Of a stretch of 64,000 nucleotides of DNA, positions 12,668 through 24,425 are shown piece after piece. How positions within the stretch are numbered: the stretch's first letter is position 1; each line of letters opens with the position of its first letter. A model generated the notes under the pieces. That model saw only the letters and a program-made list of their open reading frames with translations, was not told where the DNA came from and did not search any database. Source of the stretch: Microcebus murinus (lineage: Eukaryota; Chordata; Mammalia; Primates; Cheirogaleidae); NCBI RefSeq assembly GCF_040939455.1, contig NC_134129.1, positions 21,714,001 to 21,778,000 of the forward strand, given 5' to 3'. Position numbers and translations under genes: made by a program.

Positions 12668-13232
12668 CCTTACTTCTTTTCAACTTCCATTTGTCCTCTA
12701 CTTTCATTTTTTTTTCTTAATCACATCTGTGTTTTCAAAGTCTTCCTTGTTTCATGCATTTTATTTAATTATTTGAGACAGCTTTCTGGACACTTGATTC
12801 TGTAGTGGTGAAAAAAATGTAAATGCACCGCACAAAAATTATCCACGGATTGTTGTAAAAGAAGTAAAGAAATAACTTCTGTCTTATTACCCCCATTTAA
12901 TACATATATATATTTATTTTATGTTAATCCTAAAAGAGGAGTATATGTTACAGATTGCTTGGTAACTTATGTTTTCCACTTAACAATAAATAATGAGTAT
13001 CCATGCTAATGAATATTTATGTGCAGCATTGTTTTTAGTGAAAGAAAAACAACTGGGATCTTAACCCTTTGTTTAATTTTAGGCTGTCCTGGCTTTTAGT
13101 TAGAAAGGAGTATAAATATGTAAAATATTTGGTGTAGGTTTTTCATTGGAGGGAATAATAAAGCATTTGCAGAGTGTTTACAATAAGCAGACATATTTTG
13201 AATGGGAGGCTATCAGTCTAAACATGTGTGCA
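12668..13232. other. AT-rich intronic DNA
   Basis: 12900-13040 (TTTTCCACTTAACAATAAAT) may be a worn L1 fragment; otherwise nothing. Confidence 0.4.
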
Positions 13233-13542
13233 GCCGGGCGCGGTGGCTCACGCCTGTCATCCCAGCACTCTGGGAGGCCGAGGCGGGCGGATTGCTCGAG
13301 GTCAGGAGTTCGAGACCAGCCTGAGCAAGAGTGAGACACTATCTCTACTATAAATAGAAAGAAATTAATTGACCAACTAAAAATATATATTCAAAAAACT
13401 AGCCAGGCACGGTGGCGCATGCCTGCAGTCCCAGCTACTCGGGAGGCTGAGGCAGGAGGATCCCTTGAGCCCAAGAGTTGGAGGTTTCTGTGAGCTAGGC
13501 TGACTCCACGGCACTCTAGCCCGGGTGACAGAGTGAGACTCT
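13233..13542 (+). mobile_element. Alu
   Basis: Forward Alu whose A-tail has turned into a long (GAAA)n array. Confidence 0.92.
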
Positions 13543-13713
13543 GGAAAGAAGGAAATAAAAGAAAAGAAAAGAAAAGAGAGAGAGAAAGAAAGAAAGTAGA
13601 AAGAAAGAAAGAAAGAGAGAAAGAGAGAGAAAGAAAGTAGAAAGAAAGAAAGAGAGAAAGAGAAAGAAAGAAAGAACGAGAGAGAGAAAGAAAGAAAGAA
13701 GGAAAGAAAGAAA

Positions 13714-13786
<73 letters not shown>

Positions 13787-13787
13787 G
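13543..13787. repeat. (GAAA)n microsatellite, about 245 bp
   Basis: GAAA runs broken by GAGA and TAGAAAG variants; the last ~75 bp (13712-13786) are nearly pure. Long Ser/Phe/Leu-rich frames on the minus strand are artefacts of the repeat. Confidence 0.95.
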
Positions 13788-14149
13788 AAGTGTCCAAAAC
13801 TGTAGTGTCACTTGCTGACGGGCACTGTGTCTAAAGCTCTGTGTCTTCCTTGGTCCCTTTGCTATATTATTTCAAGAGTGCAGGTGGCATCTTCCTCCTG
13901 TCAGGCTGTCTGAGCCAGCATTTCTGAGCCTAAGGGGCAGATCCTACCTACATACTTCTCCCTCCAAAAGAAACCGTAGTCTGTGAAGCCGTACCTGCGG
14001 CCTCATTGCCGTAGCAGGTGCAAAACTCAAAAATGTCCTAAATGATACTTGTGATTCCATAAAAGAACGAGTCGCTTATATGGTTAGGGACCTCAGTCTG
14101 CAAACACATGTGGGGCCCTTGTGCTGATGGTTTCTTGTTTTTTTTTTAT

Positions 14150-14300
14150 TTTTATTTTTATTTGTTTTTTTTAATTGACAAAACGTATATGTATGTATGA
14201 CACACAGCATGATGTTTTGAAATATGCACGCATTGTGGCGTGGCTACGTCACGCTGATTAACGTATGCATCACCTCATGTCACGGACAGTCACGCTCCCT
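14150..14300 (-). repeat. Old L1 3'-end fragment
   Basis: TTAATTGACAAAACGTATATG..ACACAGCATGATGTTTTGA..TTAACGTATGCATCACCTCA resembles ancient L1 3'UTR sequence in reverse orientation. Confidence 0.6.
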
Positions 14301-14364
14301 TGGTCCCTGCTGGGCTTGGATTTGGACAACAAAGAGACGGCTCAGGACAGGAGATTACCGGGGG

Positions 14365-14440
14365 CCCTGGGGGCAGACTGCCTGGGTTTGCACCCTCCTC
14401 CTCTGCTTGTGAACTCTGTGACCTTTGACAAGAGAGAGCC
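14365..14440 (+). repeat. MIR SINE fragment
   Basis: CAGACTGCCTGGGTTTGCAC and GAACTCTGTGACCTTTGAC match the MIR left half. Confidence 0.55.
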
Positions 14441-14493
14441 CGGAACAGGAGGATGGGTCAGGAAGCAGGTTGTGGTGATGCTAGGTTCATGTA

Positions 14494-14973
14494 CCGGGCT
14501 TCTCCGAAAATAAGACAGGGTCTCATATTTATTTCTCCTCAAGAAGACACCCTACGGCTTATTTTCAGGAGATGTGTTATTTTTTTTAAGTACGGTACAA
14601 CCATCTCCATTGATTCAAATAGAGTGAAGTCGTCTTCTTCTGGAACATCATCCTCACTCTCCAGACCCCGAATCCCATCCAGAATGTCTTGCGACTCTGT
14701 TTCCTTTAGAACCACCGGCCCTGATCTCTCCTGTGGAGCACTAGAGCTCTCACGGGGTGGATGAGAAGGGCTGCTCGTGTTCTTTCCCGCTCCGCGACCA
14801 CACGCATGGGTTGTGCAGATGCGCTGCGCAGCCATGCCCGTCACTAGGGCTGATTTTCATAGCCACGCCCCTCACTAGGGCTGATTTTCGGGGCAGGGCT
14901 TCGATGGCGCACGTGCTTAGACATCCTGCTGGGGCGTATTTCATGGGTAGGTCTGATTTTCGGGGAAACACGG
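14494..14973 (-). mobile_element. TA-target MITE, copy 4 (core A, 2 satellite units)
   Basis: Reverse orientation. The left terminal repeat is mutated (CCGGGCTTCTCCG) and the right is intact; flanks are TA and TG. The core frame on the minus strand (14539-14844) is open and ends past FTLFESMEMVVPYLKK. Confidence 0.9.
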
Positions 14974-14975
14974 TG

Positions 14976-16080
14976 CCTAGTTCACTGGGAATTTAGGAAG
15001 AAAAAAAGTCCTCGTTCACCGTGGGATGCACTTTTGCTCACACGCCACTCAGAGGAGGCCCAAGCTGCGAGCTCGTCGGACAGGGTTGAACACTCAGCGT
15101 TGTGGCTCACGTTTATCCCACGGTGACCCTTTTGCTGTTTTCAAACCATAGTTCACATCCTCTCGTAGCTGCTGAACGCGCCTGCTCTCGTGGGCCCCAG
15201 GGAGGTAGTTGGAGCTTCGCTGCACACTCTGGATGCCCAGGTGGAGGAGGAGGAGGAGGGAGATGAGGGCTTTGGAGAACATGGAAAAGGTTATTTGAGA
15301 TCAGCATTGCTTCTGGGCTTTGAAAAACTTCTGGGGTTTCTTGCATCTTCCAGAAGAGCAGCACAAGCGAGCCGTGAGGAAGGAAACCAAACCCGAGGGA
15401 GAGTGTGATGGCTCCTCTCTGCCCGTCGCTGGAAAAGAGGCAGGTGAGGGCCTCTAAATAGCTCCTGCGGCCCCAGTGGGCCTTAAGTTCAGGTGCTCTG
15501 GACATGACAGAACAGGAGGAGCTGCTGCTTCTTGTTCCCGTTGGCCGCTGCCTGGCCTGGCGGTGAGCACGGCATGATTCACTCGGACAACTGCGGAAGG
15601 AAACCCTTGTCTTAGCGGCCGTTAGATATTTCAGGGGAATCCGCTTTGCAGAAGGGCATGTGGTGAAGATGCTTTGGCAGCTGATGGAATTTGAAGTAGC
15701 ATTTACATCACCAACTGAAATAAAATTGATGTTTTGTGTCCCCAAGGTGATTTACAGCCTGAGTTCTCTGACGGAGGGATTGATCTCCTTGGCAAGTCTC
15801 TATGAAATAACAGCGCAGGAAGAGAAATTATATGCGTGCACCAAGCTTTGCGATTTATTTTGTAAGCCCTCTTCACAGGGAGCGTGTAATCTTGTGTGCA
15901 ACTAACTAACAGCAGGGGGCTGTTCTTTGTCCTCACAGACTTGCTCGGTTTCCGGAGACAATGGGGCTACTGCAGAGAGAGGCTTTCCTTCTCTGCATCC
16001 ACATTTCTATTAAGGTCATTACTGCATTGGGCTCTTTCATGGAGCCCTTTTGGTCATATCAACAGCTCGTTCTAAGCTAT
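14976..16080. other. Unique, GC-richer intronic DNA
   Basis: Contains a GGAGGA run at 15243-15262. A 210-codon open frame on the minus strand (15113-15745) overlaps others and shows no domain or splice support. Confidence 0.4.
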
Positions 16081-16083
16081 CTA

Positions 16084-16884
16084 CCGTGTTTCCCCGAAAA
16101 TAAGAGCAAGAGCGAGACCCCGTCTCTACTAAAAATAGAAACAAATTAATTGGCCAACTAAAAATATATATAGAAAAAATTAGCCGGGCATGGTGGCGCA
16201 TGCCTGTAGTCCCAGCTACTCGGGAGGAGGCTGAGGCAGGAGGATCGCTTGAGCCCAGGAGTCTGAGGTTGCTGTGAGCGAGGCTGACGCCACGGCACTC
16301 ACTCTAGCCTGGGCAACAGAGCGAGACTCTGTCACAAAAAAACCCAAAAAAACAACAACAACAACAAAACAATCCTGATCACACCATGACATCCAGAGGT
16401 TATGGTGCAGAGTCCCATATGGGAAAAGAAGGATGGGGAATGCCCAGCACCTAGACCCACCTGCCTGTGTCTTATATTAATTTTTCCTCAAGAAGACACC
16501 CAGGGCTTATTTTCAGGGGATGTGTTATTTTTTTTTTTTTAAGTACGGTGCAACCATCTCCATTGATTCAAATAGCGTGAAGTTGTCTTCTTCTGGAACA
16601 TCATCCTCACTCTCCAGACCCCGAATCCCATCCTGAATGTCTTGCGACTCTGTTTCCTTTAGAACCACCGGCCCCGATCTCTCCTGTGGAGCACTAGAGC
16701 CCTCACGGGGCGGATGAGAAGGGCTGCTCGTGTTCTTTCCCGCTCTGCGACGACACGCATGGGTTGTGCAGATGCGCTGCGCAGCCACGCCTGTCACTAG
16801 GGCTGATTTTCCGGGTTGCGCAAATGCTTAGAAATCCTACTGGGGCTTGTTTTATGGGTGGGTCTTATTTTCGGGGAAACACGG
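16084..16884 (-). mobile_element. TA-target MITE, copy 5, split by a 366-bp foreign insertion
   Basis: The first 21 bases of the terminal repeat (16084-16104) are followed directly by Alu sequence. The element resumes at 16471 with its usual subterminal CTTATATT..TTTTTCCTCAAGAAGAC and runs to CACGG at 16884. Flanks are TA and CA. The core frame 16525-16797 (minus) is open and includes EEDNFTLFESM. See the separate entry for the insertion. Confidence 0.88.
16104..16470 (+). repeat. Inverted templated copy of the 17322-17658 Alu plus flank
   Basis: From 16104 to about 16371 this is an Alu lacking its first ~80 bases. Positions 16372-16470 are the reverse complement of 17322-17420 with only a few differences, including the shared palindrome CCCATATGGG. 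In both places the Alu A-tail joins the same base of unique DNA (AATCCTGATCAC), so the Alu and flank were copied together. Both junctions with the host MITE show about 2-base microhomology (GA and GT). Confidence 0.85.
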
Positions 16885-17422
16885 CAACTTCTAGCTTTGT
16901 CTGCAAAGTCTGTGTGACCCACGTAGGTATGTTGCCTGGGACCAGCTTCCTCAGACTTGGAACCAGACATGCTGCAGCTTGAGGTCTATCTAGGTAGGGG
17001 GGACCCTGTTGCCAGACCCCGGACTGTGGTGCTCACGCCAACCACCCCACTGGGGTCAGAAGCCTGGGACCAACTCCGCCACCGCGGGCTTCGCTGCGTC
17101 TGGGCGTTGGGGCCCCGTCCAGGGCCCTCACCCGAGATAGTGTCCTACCGCTCTGCTTGCGTGTCTCTGCTTCTAGGTTCAGGGCTGGCCAAGCCTAGGT
17201 CGTGCGCCCAGGCCCTACCTATTAGGAGGCTCTGGGGGGTGGATGTCCAGCTGTTTTTGCTTCTATGTTGAAAGATTTCATGAAAGCATCAAAAATCACA
17301 GGATGAGGAGTTCCCTGAACACAGGCAGGTGTGGTCTAGGTGCTGGGCATTCCCCGTCCTTCTTTTCCCATATGGGACTCTGCACCATAACCTCCGGATG
17401 TCATGGTGTGATCAGGATTGAG

Positions 17423-17749
17423 TTTTTTTGAGGCAGAGTCTGGCTCTGTTGACCGAGCTAGAGTGAGTGCCGTGGTGTCAGCCTGGCTCACAGCAACCTC
17501 CAACTCCTGGGCTCAAGCAATCCTCCTGCCTCAGCCTCCCGAGTAGCTGGAACTACAGGCATGCGCCACCACGCCCGGCTAATTTTTTCTCTATATATTT
17601 TTAGTTGGCCGATTAATATTTTTCTATTTTTAGTAGAGACGGGGTCTCGCTCTTGCTCAGGCTGGTTTCGAACTCATGACCTTGAGCGATCCGCTTGTCT
17701 CAGCCTCCCAGAGTGCTAGGATGACAGGCGTGAGCCACCGCGCCCGGCC
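17423..17749 (-). mobile_element. Alu, source of the templated copy at 16.1 kb
   Basis: Reverse Alu with target duplication GATCAGGATT at 17410-17419 and 17750-17759. Confidence 0.93.
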
Positions 17750-17759
17750 GATCAGGATT

Positions 17760-18597
17760 TTTTTTTTATCCAGGTGAAGCTGCAGCTCATGAGCTCTGTG
17801 ATCACAAAGACAACAAAGTTGTTTCTGTGCACTGGTTTCAGGGACCCTCTCTCCATGCGTTAACCAAAGCTAGAGGTGTCAAGATTTAGGCATATTTGAC
17901 CTCTCTGAAGTAAGATAAAATGCATTAAATTGAATTTTAACAGTTCGACTAACTAGGAGACACAGATTAAGATTTATCTGTTTTCTTATTTATACAGAAA
18001 ATGAAATTTCACGTTATCGGTTTGTCTTACACAGTTGGGTAGTTTTTATGTTTCACTGATCAACTTCTACCCCTTTAATGGTTCGTTTTTAATTACAATA
18101 ACTCATGCATGTATTTGGCTTACAAATTCCTGCCCCACTTAATTTGCGTTGCCTTTTTACACTTCTCAGAAGCAATTACTTTCAATTCATTTAGCTTTTC
18201 TGGTGTTTACTTCCATGTAACAGATTAATATGTTTACATTGGTATGACTCAAATTTTCTTTTCAATTTTAGGCATTAAATATCAATTTCCATCAGGGAAG
18301 ATAAAGGTTTAGCTTTCCTTTATTCTCCCTCCCTTAAATACCTGCCCTTTACTCTCTAAGACAATTCATCTCAATTTGTTTTCACTGTAAATATTTTTCA
18401 GAGCTGAGCTATGCAGTATACTATTGTATTTTCTTTCCTGTATTACATATTAAAAAAAATATTTTTTTGCTTAGCATTCTATTTATATACTGCTTTTTCA
18501 TCCCCAAATTCTGAAATACAGTACAACACAATGGCTTATCTCTTGGTTCTTATATATATGCATGCATGACATTTTTCCTGGAATCTTCTGCTTGTTC
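17760..18597. other. Unique AT-rich intronic DNA
   Basis: Possible worn L1 wording near 18400-18520; no gene seen. Confidence 0.4.
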
Positions 18598-18886
18598 TTT
18601 TATTTGAGATAGGGACTCGCTCTGTGGCCCAGACTAGAGTGCAGTGGTGTCATCATAGCTGACTGTAACCTCAAACTCTTGAGTTTAAGCCATCCTCCTG
18701 TCTCAGCCTCCCAAGGGGCTGGGACTACAGGCACACGCCGCGACACCCTGCTAATTTATCTATTTTTTGCAGAGATGCGTCTCTCGCTCTTGCTTAGGCT
18801 GATCTCGAACTCCTGACCTCTGGTGATCCTCCCGCCTCGGCTTCCTGGAGTGCTGGGATTACTGGCATGAACCACTGGGTCTGGCC
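18598..18886 (-). mobile_element. Old Alu (AluJ-like)
   Basis: Reverse Alu with AGTGCAGTGGTGTCATCATAG wording and no strepsirrhine linker, so older than most in the window. Confidence 0.88.
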
Positions 18887-19920
18887 TGGACTGTTTAAAT
18901 TCTTGAGGGCTGATGCAGGGCTGAGTTATCAGACCATGGCATCCTATATTCCTATTAAAAGTCACTCGGAGTCTCTCTTACAAAATGCAAAAGATTTTAT
19001 AATATGATGTGCCAAAGGGTTACCTCAACTGAACATATAAACAGCACGGCAAAAATCAGAACCAAATACCCTCCTTCACGTCTCTCCTTAAATTTCACTC
19101 ATTACTCCAGTTTGAACTTTAACAACTGATTTCTTTTTACAGCGTTTACTATATTATTAAGGCACGTGAAGGATTATCTTAAAATTGTTTTGGGCCTTAT
19201 TCACCCCTTGGAAAGCAAGAGGGGAGCCCTTTTTCAAACCCTACAGGGTTTATTTTATGTCCTCCAGGGTTACACTGAATCTGATCTGATTTCGAATCCA
19301 GAATTTACAGACTCTTTCTTTAAAAAAATAAAATAATAATAATGTTTACTTTCACGCGGTAGAATTAATATTCTTCTGTTCCAGACACCTCGTGTTCTTT
19401 TGTTGATAAATGGAGAATGAGAGCGTGAAGAAGTTCTGGGAGGGAACATTTCTATTCGGAGGTTCCTGTTGTTGTCATCATGATAGACAAAAAAAAAAGT
19501 GCTGGGCGTCTGCCTGGTGCTAAAGGTCCTGGCAGGAGTGTCGCTGCCTCGGAGCAACAGGCAGGAAATGCTTCTGTCCTTAAAACCAAAAATAGATGCT
19601 CTTTCTCATTACTGCAGTTCAAGTGATCACCGTTTTTAATGAGATGGGCACATCCCCTTGTGGTTCTCACAGATTGGGTGATTAGATTACTGAATGCAGG
19701 GCTCGGGGAAAAACAGCTCTGGTAAGATAGATGATGGAAATTTTACTGGAAGCTAAAATAACAACAATTTTATTCCTTTTCCTTTTTCTTTCTGCTAATC
19801 TTTTCACCTCGTACTGCTTTTATTTTTCATTTGTTTGATTCTTAAAGGGATCCACCGGTATTATTTTAATATGTTGGTACACCTACACATTAAGGCATTA
19901 CTTTTAAAAAAAAAAATTTA
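18887..19920. other. Unique intronic DNA
   Basis: No repeat family or exon recognised. Confidence 0.4.
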
Positions 19921-20262
19921 GCCGGGCGTGGTGGCTCACGCCTGTAATCCTAGCACTTTGGGAGGCTGAGGCGGGCGGATTGCTCAAGGTCAGGAGTTCG
20001 AAACCAGCCTGAGCGAGACCCCGTCTCTACCAAAAATAGAAATAAATTAATTGACCAACTAAAAATATATATACAAAAAATTAGCTGGGCATGGTGGCGC
20101 ATGCCTGTAGTCCCAGCTACTCGGGAGGCTGAGGCAGTAGGATCGCTGAGCCCCGGAGTTTGAGGTTGCTGTGAGCCAGGCTGACGCCACGGCACTCACT
20201 CTAGCTTGGGCAACAAAGTGAGACTCTGTCTCAAAAAAAAAAAAAAAAAAAAAAAAGAAAAA
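19921..20262 (+). mobile_element. Alu
   Basis: Forward Alu flanked by A-rich AAAAAAATTTA on both sides; left arm lacks GCAAGA between GAGC and GAGACC. Confidence 0.92.
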
Positions 20263-20559
20263 AAAAATTTAATCCACGGGGGTTGAAATCAAACCCATTT
20301 TAATATTTAGGTGGGTGGTCCTTCAGCTAGTATAAAAATCTTGATCATTCTCAATGTCTTACTCCTTGAGACCTCTAAAAAGCAGAAATTATACTGTGTT
20401 GTAACCGCAGAGTAATGCAGAGAATTACAATTATGGAATCACAGAATATCTTATCTTTGAAGAGCATAAGCAACCAATAATGGCTTGTGCCAACTTTCTG
20501 TAAAAAAAATGTTGCTTGAAGCCAAGCCAGCCATTTTTTTTTTTTTTTAAAACAATTTC

Positions 20560-20900
20560 ATGTACAAAAATGCATCTTTTGGGTCCAGGGCGGCAAATAC
20601 TTGAGCAGAGCTATTACGGCATCGTAAAATAGTTAAGTGGGGACAGTGGAGCTGGTGGCTGTTGGCACGAAATGTTTACTCAGGAGAGAATTCTCGGCAT
20701 ACCTGCCCCACAGCAGCATAGTGAGAATCTGTAGGGAGAGGAGGGGAGCATTAATGTACTTGTTGAGGATTAATCACCTTGCAATTCATTTGTGGTCGTG
20801 AATGTTTTATGGATAGCACCATAAATGCAGTAATTAAAAAGCTGCACACTGCACACTTGGTGGACTGGTAAATATATTCCCTTCCTTTCCTTGATGGCTG
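20560..20900. other. Unique stretch rich in homeobox-type core motifs
   Basis: Non-repeat DNA with GCATTAATG, GGATTAATC, TTTTATGG and GTAATTAAAA within about 120 bases (20748-20845). No gene seen. The spacing of TAAT cores resembles conserved non-coding enhancers, but conservation cannot be judged here. Confidence 0.25.
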
Positions 20901-20940
20901 GCATTCAAGTGAGTAGTGTGTTGTTTGTCTCAGTATTCTT

Positions 20941-21462
<522 letters not shown>

Positions 21463-21741
21463 ACTTTTTGATACTCTTAAGTTCTCCTCTGGGTGTGCTC
21501 ACCTCACAAAACCTCGACACACATGTTTGTTTACCTTCAAACAGGGTTGGGCTACTTTGATTTTGGGGGAGTAGTGTGCCAGAAACCAGGAATTTCAAGA
21601 TCTACATCTTCAACTATTTACTTGTCAGTTCCCTCTCCAGAAAGAGCCTTGCCAACTATTTTCAAGAACACTGATTTCCTTTGGTCTGTTGCTCTGACAT
21701 TCCAGCACTGTTAACTATAAACTTACTGTAGCCAGATTTAT

Positions 21742-22095
<354 letters not shown>

Positions 22096-22325
22096 CAGAT
22101 TTACCTTTATAATAGTACCCCATATCCTTGGTTTTGCTTTCTGTGGTGCCAATCAGTCGTGGTATGGTACAGTAAGATATTTTTAGAGATAGAGAATACA
22201 TTCATAGAACTTATAGCATATTGTTATAATTGCTCTATTTTATTATGGGTTATTGTTCATCTCTCACTATGCCAAATTTATAAATTAAACTTTGTCACAG
22301 GTATAAACGTACAGGAAAAAACGTA

Positions 22326-22914
22326 CCCTGTTTCCCCGAAAATAAGACAGGGTCTTATATTTATTTTTCCTCAAGAAGACACCCTAGGGCTCATTTTCAG
22401 GGCGTGTGTCATTTGCCCCTCAAAGCCTCAGCTTGCAGCACGCACAGGATGGCCGGGACCTGGCAGGGGGAGCCGACCTTGTTGGTGGGGCTGCCCGCAC
22501 CTTTCTTCCGGTCACCTCTGGGACAGCAGCTGTCACCACGGGGCGGATGAGGAGGGCTGCTCGTGTTCTTTCCCGCTCTGCAACGACACGCATGGGTTGT
22601 GCAGATGCGCTGCGCAGCCACGCCCATCACTAGGGCTGATTTTCAGAGCCACGCCCACCACTAGGGCTGATTTTCATAGCCACGCCCACCACTAGGGCTG
22701 ATTTTCATAGCCACGCCCGTCACTAGGGCTGGTTTTCATAGCCACGCCCATCACTAGGGCTGATTTTCATAGCCACGCCCATCACTAGGGCTGATTTTCA
22801 TAGCCACGCCCATCACTAGGGCTGATTTTCGGGGTAGGGCTTCTATTGCACACATGCTCAGAAATCCTGCTGGGGCTTGTGTTATGGGTAGGTCTTATTC
22901 TCGGGGAAACACGG
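22326..22914 (-). mobile_element. TA-target MITE, copy 6 (core B, 7 satellite units)
   Basis: TA flanks and both terminal repeats are present. Between the right subterminal part and the satellite it carries the alternative core (CAAAGCCTCAGCTTGCAGC ... GACAGCAGCTGTCACC) instead of the acidic-frame core. Seven satellite units follow. Confidence 0.9.
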
Positions 22915-22916
22915 TA

Positions 22917-23617
22917 GGTGTTCAGAATATGTTTATTAAATGAAAAATTCATCAGGACAGTAAATTAATTCAATGTCCACAAACATGGGCAAAAGCAACC
23001 TAAGTGTAAGAGTTGCCTTTGGAAGGGAGCAGGAAGGGGACTTTCCCGTTTTTGATCCGCTGCGTTCGGCTCAGGAAAATCCACTGAGCTCTCAACTTGC
23101 AGCGTGTGCACTTTTGTGTATGTGTGTGTGATTCTTCGATGAAAAGTTGCTTGTTTTTTTTGTTTTTTTTTTTTTAAATCAACTTGATGCCCAACCTCTC
23201 CCATACAGAAAATTTTCTTTTTTCCTTGCAAGTTTTTAGGGTGTTGATGGGAGGTTAGTTCAGACGTCACGGCAGAGAGCCGGGCTAGTGCTTCTCCCCG
23301 ACGTCAAGGAGGAATGGGTTGAAAACGCATCCGTGGGATTTCCTGGACTTCTGACAAGGGGCCAGCCCCGATCGAGGGCTGGCAGTGGCCCCTGCCTCAG
23401 TTGCACTTGTCCAGGGGCTGCGTGCCCATCGCGGCGAGCCCTGGTCCTGCCTGTGGTGGCCGGGAGGTCTCATCTCGCCGGTGACTAGGAAAAATTCATA
23501 GACGTGGTTGTCTGGAAATTTGTGCTCATTGTTAGCTTTGTAATGCAAAGAAAAATCGCAGCCACTGTCCTAAGCCTCTGTTTTGTTTCTGCCTTGTTTT
23601 GTCTCCCCTCCCAACAG
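22917..23617. other. Unique intronic DNA upstream of the candidate exon
   Basis: CpG content rises from about 23260; a T-run at 23156-23175. The left 40 bases (ATATGTTTATTAAATGAAAA) may be an L2 end. Confidence 0.4.
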
Positions 23618-23737
23618 CTGAGCACCCCCCCAGTCTTTCCTGAGCACGTGGGACCCCCCGAGGCACCTGCCGATGTGCTGACGTCGTCGCTATGGGCAGA
23701 CGGGGCCCGGAGCTTCACTGTGGTCCCGGCAGCTCCG
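23618..23737 (+). other. Candidate non-coding (5'UTR) exon, possibly of APBB2
   Basis: A 120-bp segment is bounded by a long pyrimidine tract ending in CCAACAG (acceptor, last G at 23617) and by the donor CCG/GTACGT at 23738. Both signals are close to ideal, the segment is unique and CpG-rich, and it lies on the same strand as the APBB2 exon 27 kb downstream. It has an ATG followed at once by a stop (ATGTGCTGA) and a second ATG without an obvious family match, so a 5'UTR exon is likelier than a coding one. This is inference from splice signals only; no transcript was seen. Confidence 0.35.
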
Positions 23738-23861
23738 GTACGTATGCGTTGGGTCTCTCCGCCTCTTCTCCCCTTGATTTCCATTGCAGAATATCTCGGG
23801 GTCCTGAACTGGCGAAGGTTTGTGAGATTCAAATGAGAGTGTTTGGAAATACAGGAGAACA

Positions 23862-24014
23862 GGCCAGGGGGGCGCGGTGGCTCACGCCTGTCATCCTAGC
23901 GCTCTGGGAGGCCGAGGCGGGAGGATCGCCGAGGTCAGGAGTTCAAGACCAGCCTGAGCAAGAGCGAGACCCGTATCTACTATAAATAGAGAGAAATTAA
24001 TTGGCCAACTAAAA

Positions 24015-24054
<40 letters not shown>

Positions 24055-24222
24055 AATTAGCCGGGCATGGTGGCGCATGCCTGTAGTCCCAGCTACTCAG
24101 GAGGCTGAGGCAGGAGGATCGCTTGAGCCCAGGAATTGGAGGTTGCTGTGAGGTAGGCTGACACCACGGCACTCTGGCCAGGGCAACAGAGTGAGACTCT
24201 GTCTCAAAAAGAAAAAGAAAAC
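23862..24222 (+). mobile_element. Alu with (TA)n in the linker
   Basis: Flanked by AAATACAGGAGAACA on both sides. The middle linker has expanded to a TA run at about 24017-24050. It inserted about 125 bp downstream of the candidate exon donor. Confidence 0.93.
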
Positions 24223-24309
24223 AAAGAAATACAGGAGAACAGATTGCCCTGGAGTAAGTTTTTAATATTGAAGGGTGAGAAATGTTATCTAAATTAGGAT
24301 CTATTTGTT

Positions 24310-24425
24310 TATTTCTTATTTCTTTTATTTTAGCATATTATGGGGGTACAAGTGTTAAGGTTACATATATTGCCCATGTAAATTAGGGTTTTTATTATCG
24401 AGTAGCCCCGCTAGACCACAAGTGT
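24310..24425 (-). repeat. Older L1 3'-end fragment
   Basis: TTTTAGCATATTATGGGGGTACAAGTGTTAAGG and TACATATATTGCCC are typical of the 3' end of an older primate L1, here in reverse. Confidence 0.7.

Noticed and set aside
13377..13811. Ser/Phe/Leu-rich open frame on the minus strand
   Set aside because: Translation of the (GAAA)n microsatellite and Alu; the (CTTT)n frame at 29192-29524 is the same artefact.
15113..15745. 210-codon open frame on the minus strand
   Set aside because: No recognisable domain, overlapping open frames on the other strand and no splice or start context.
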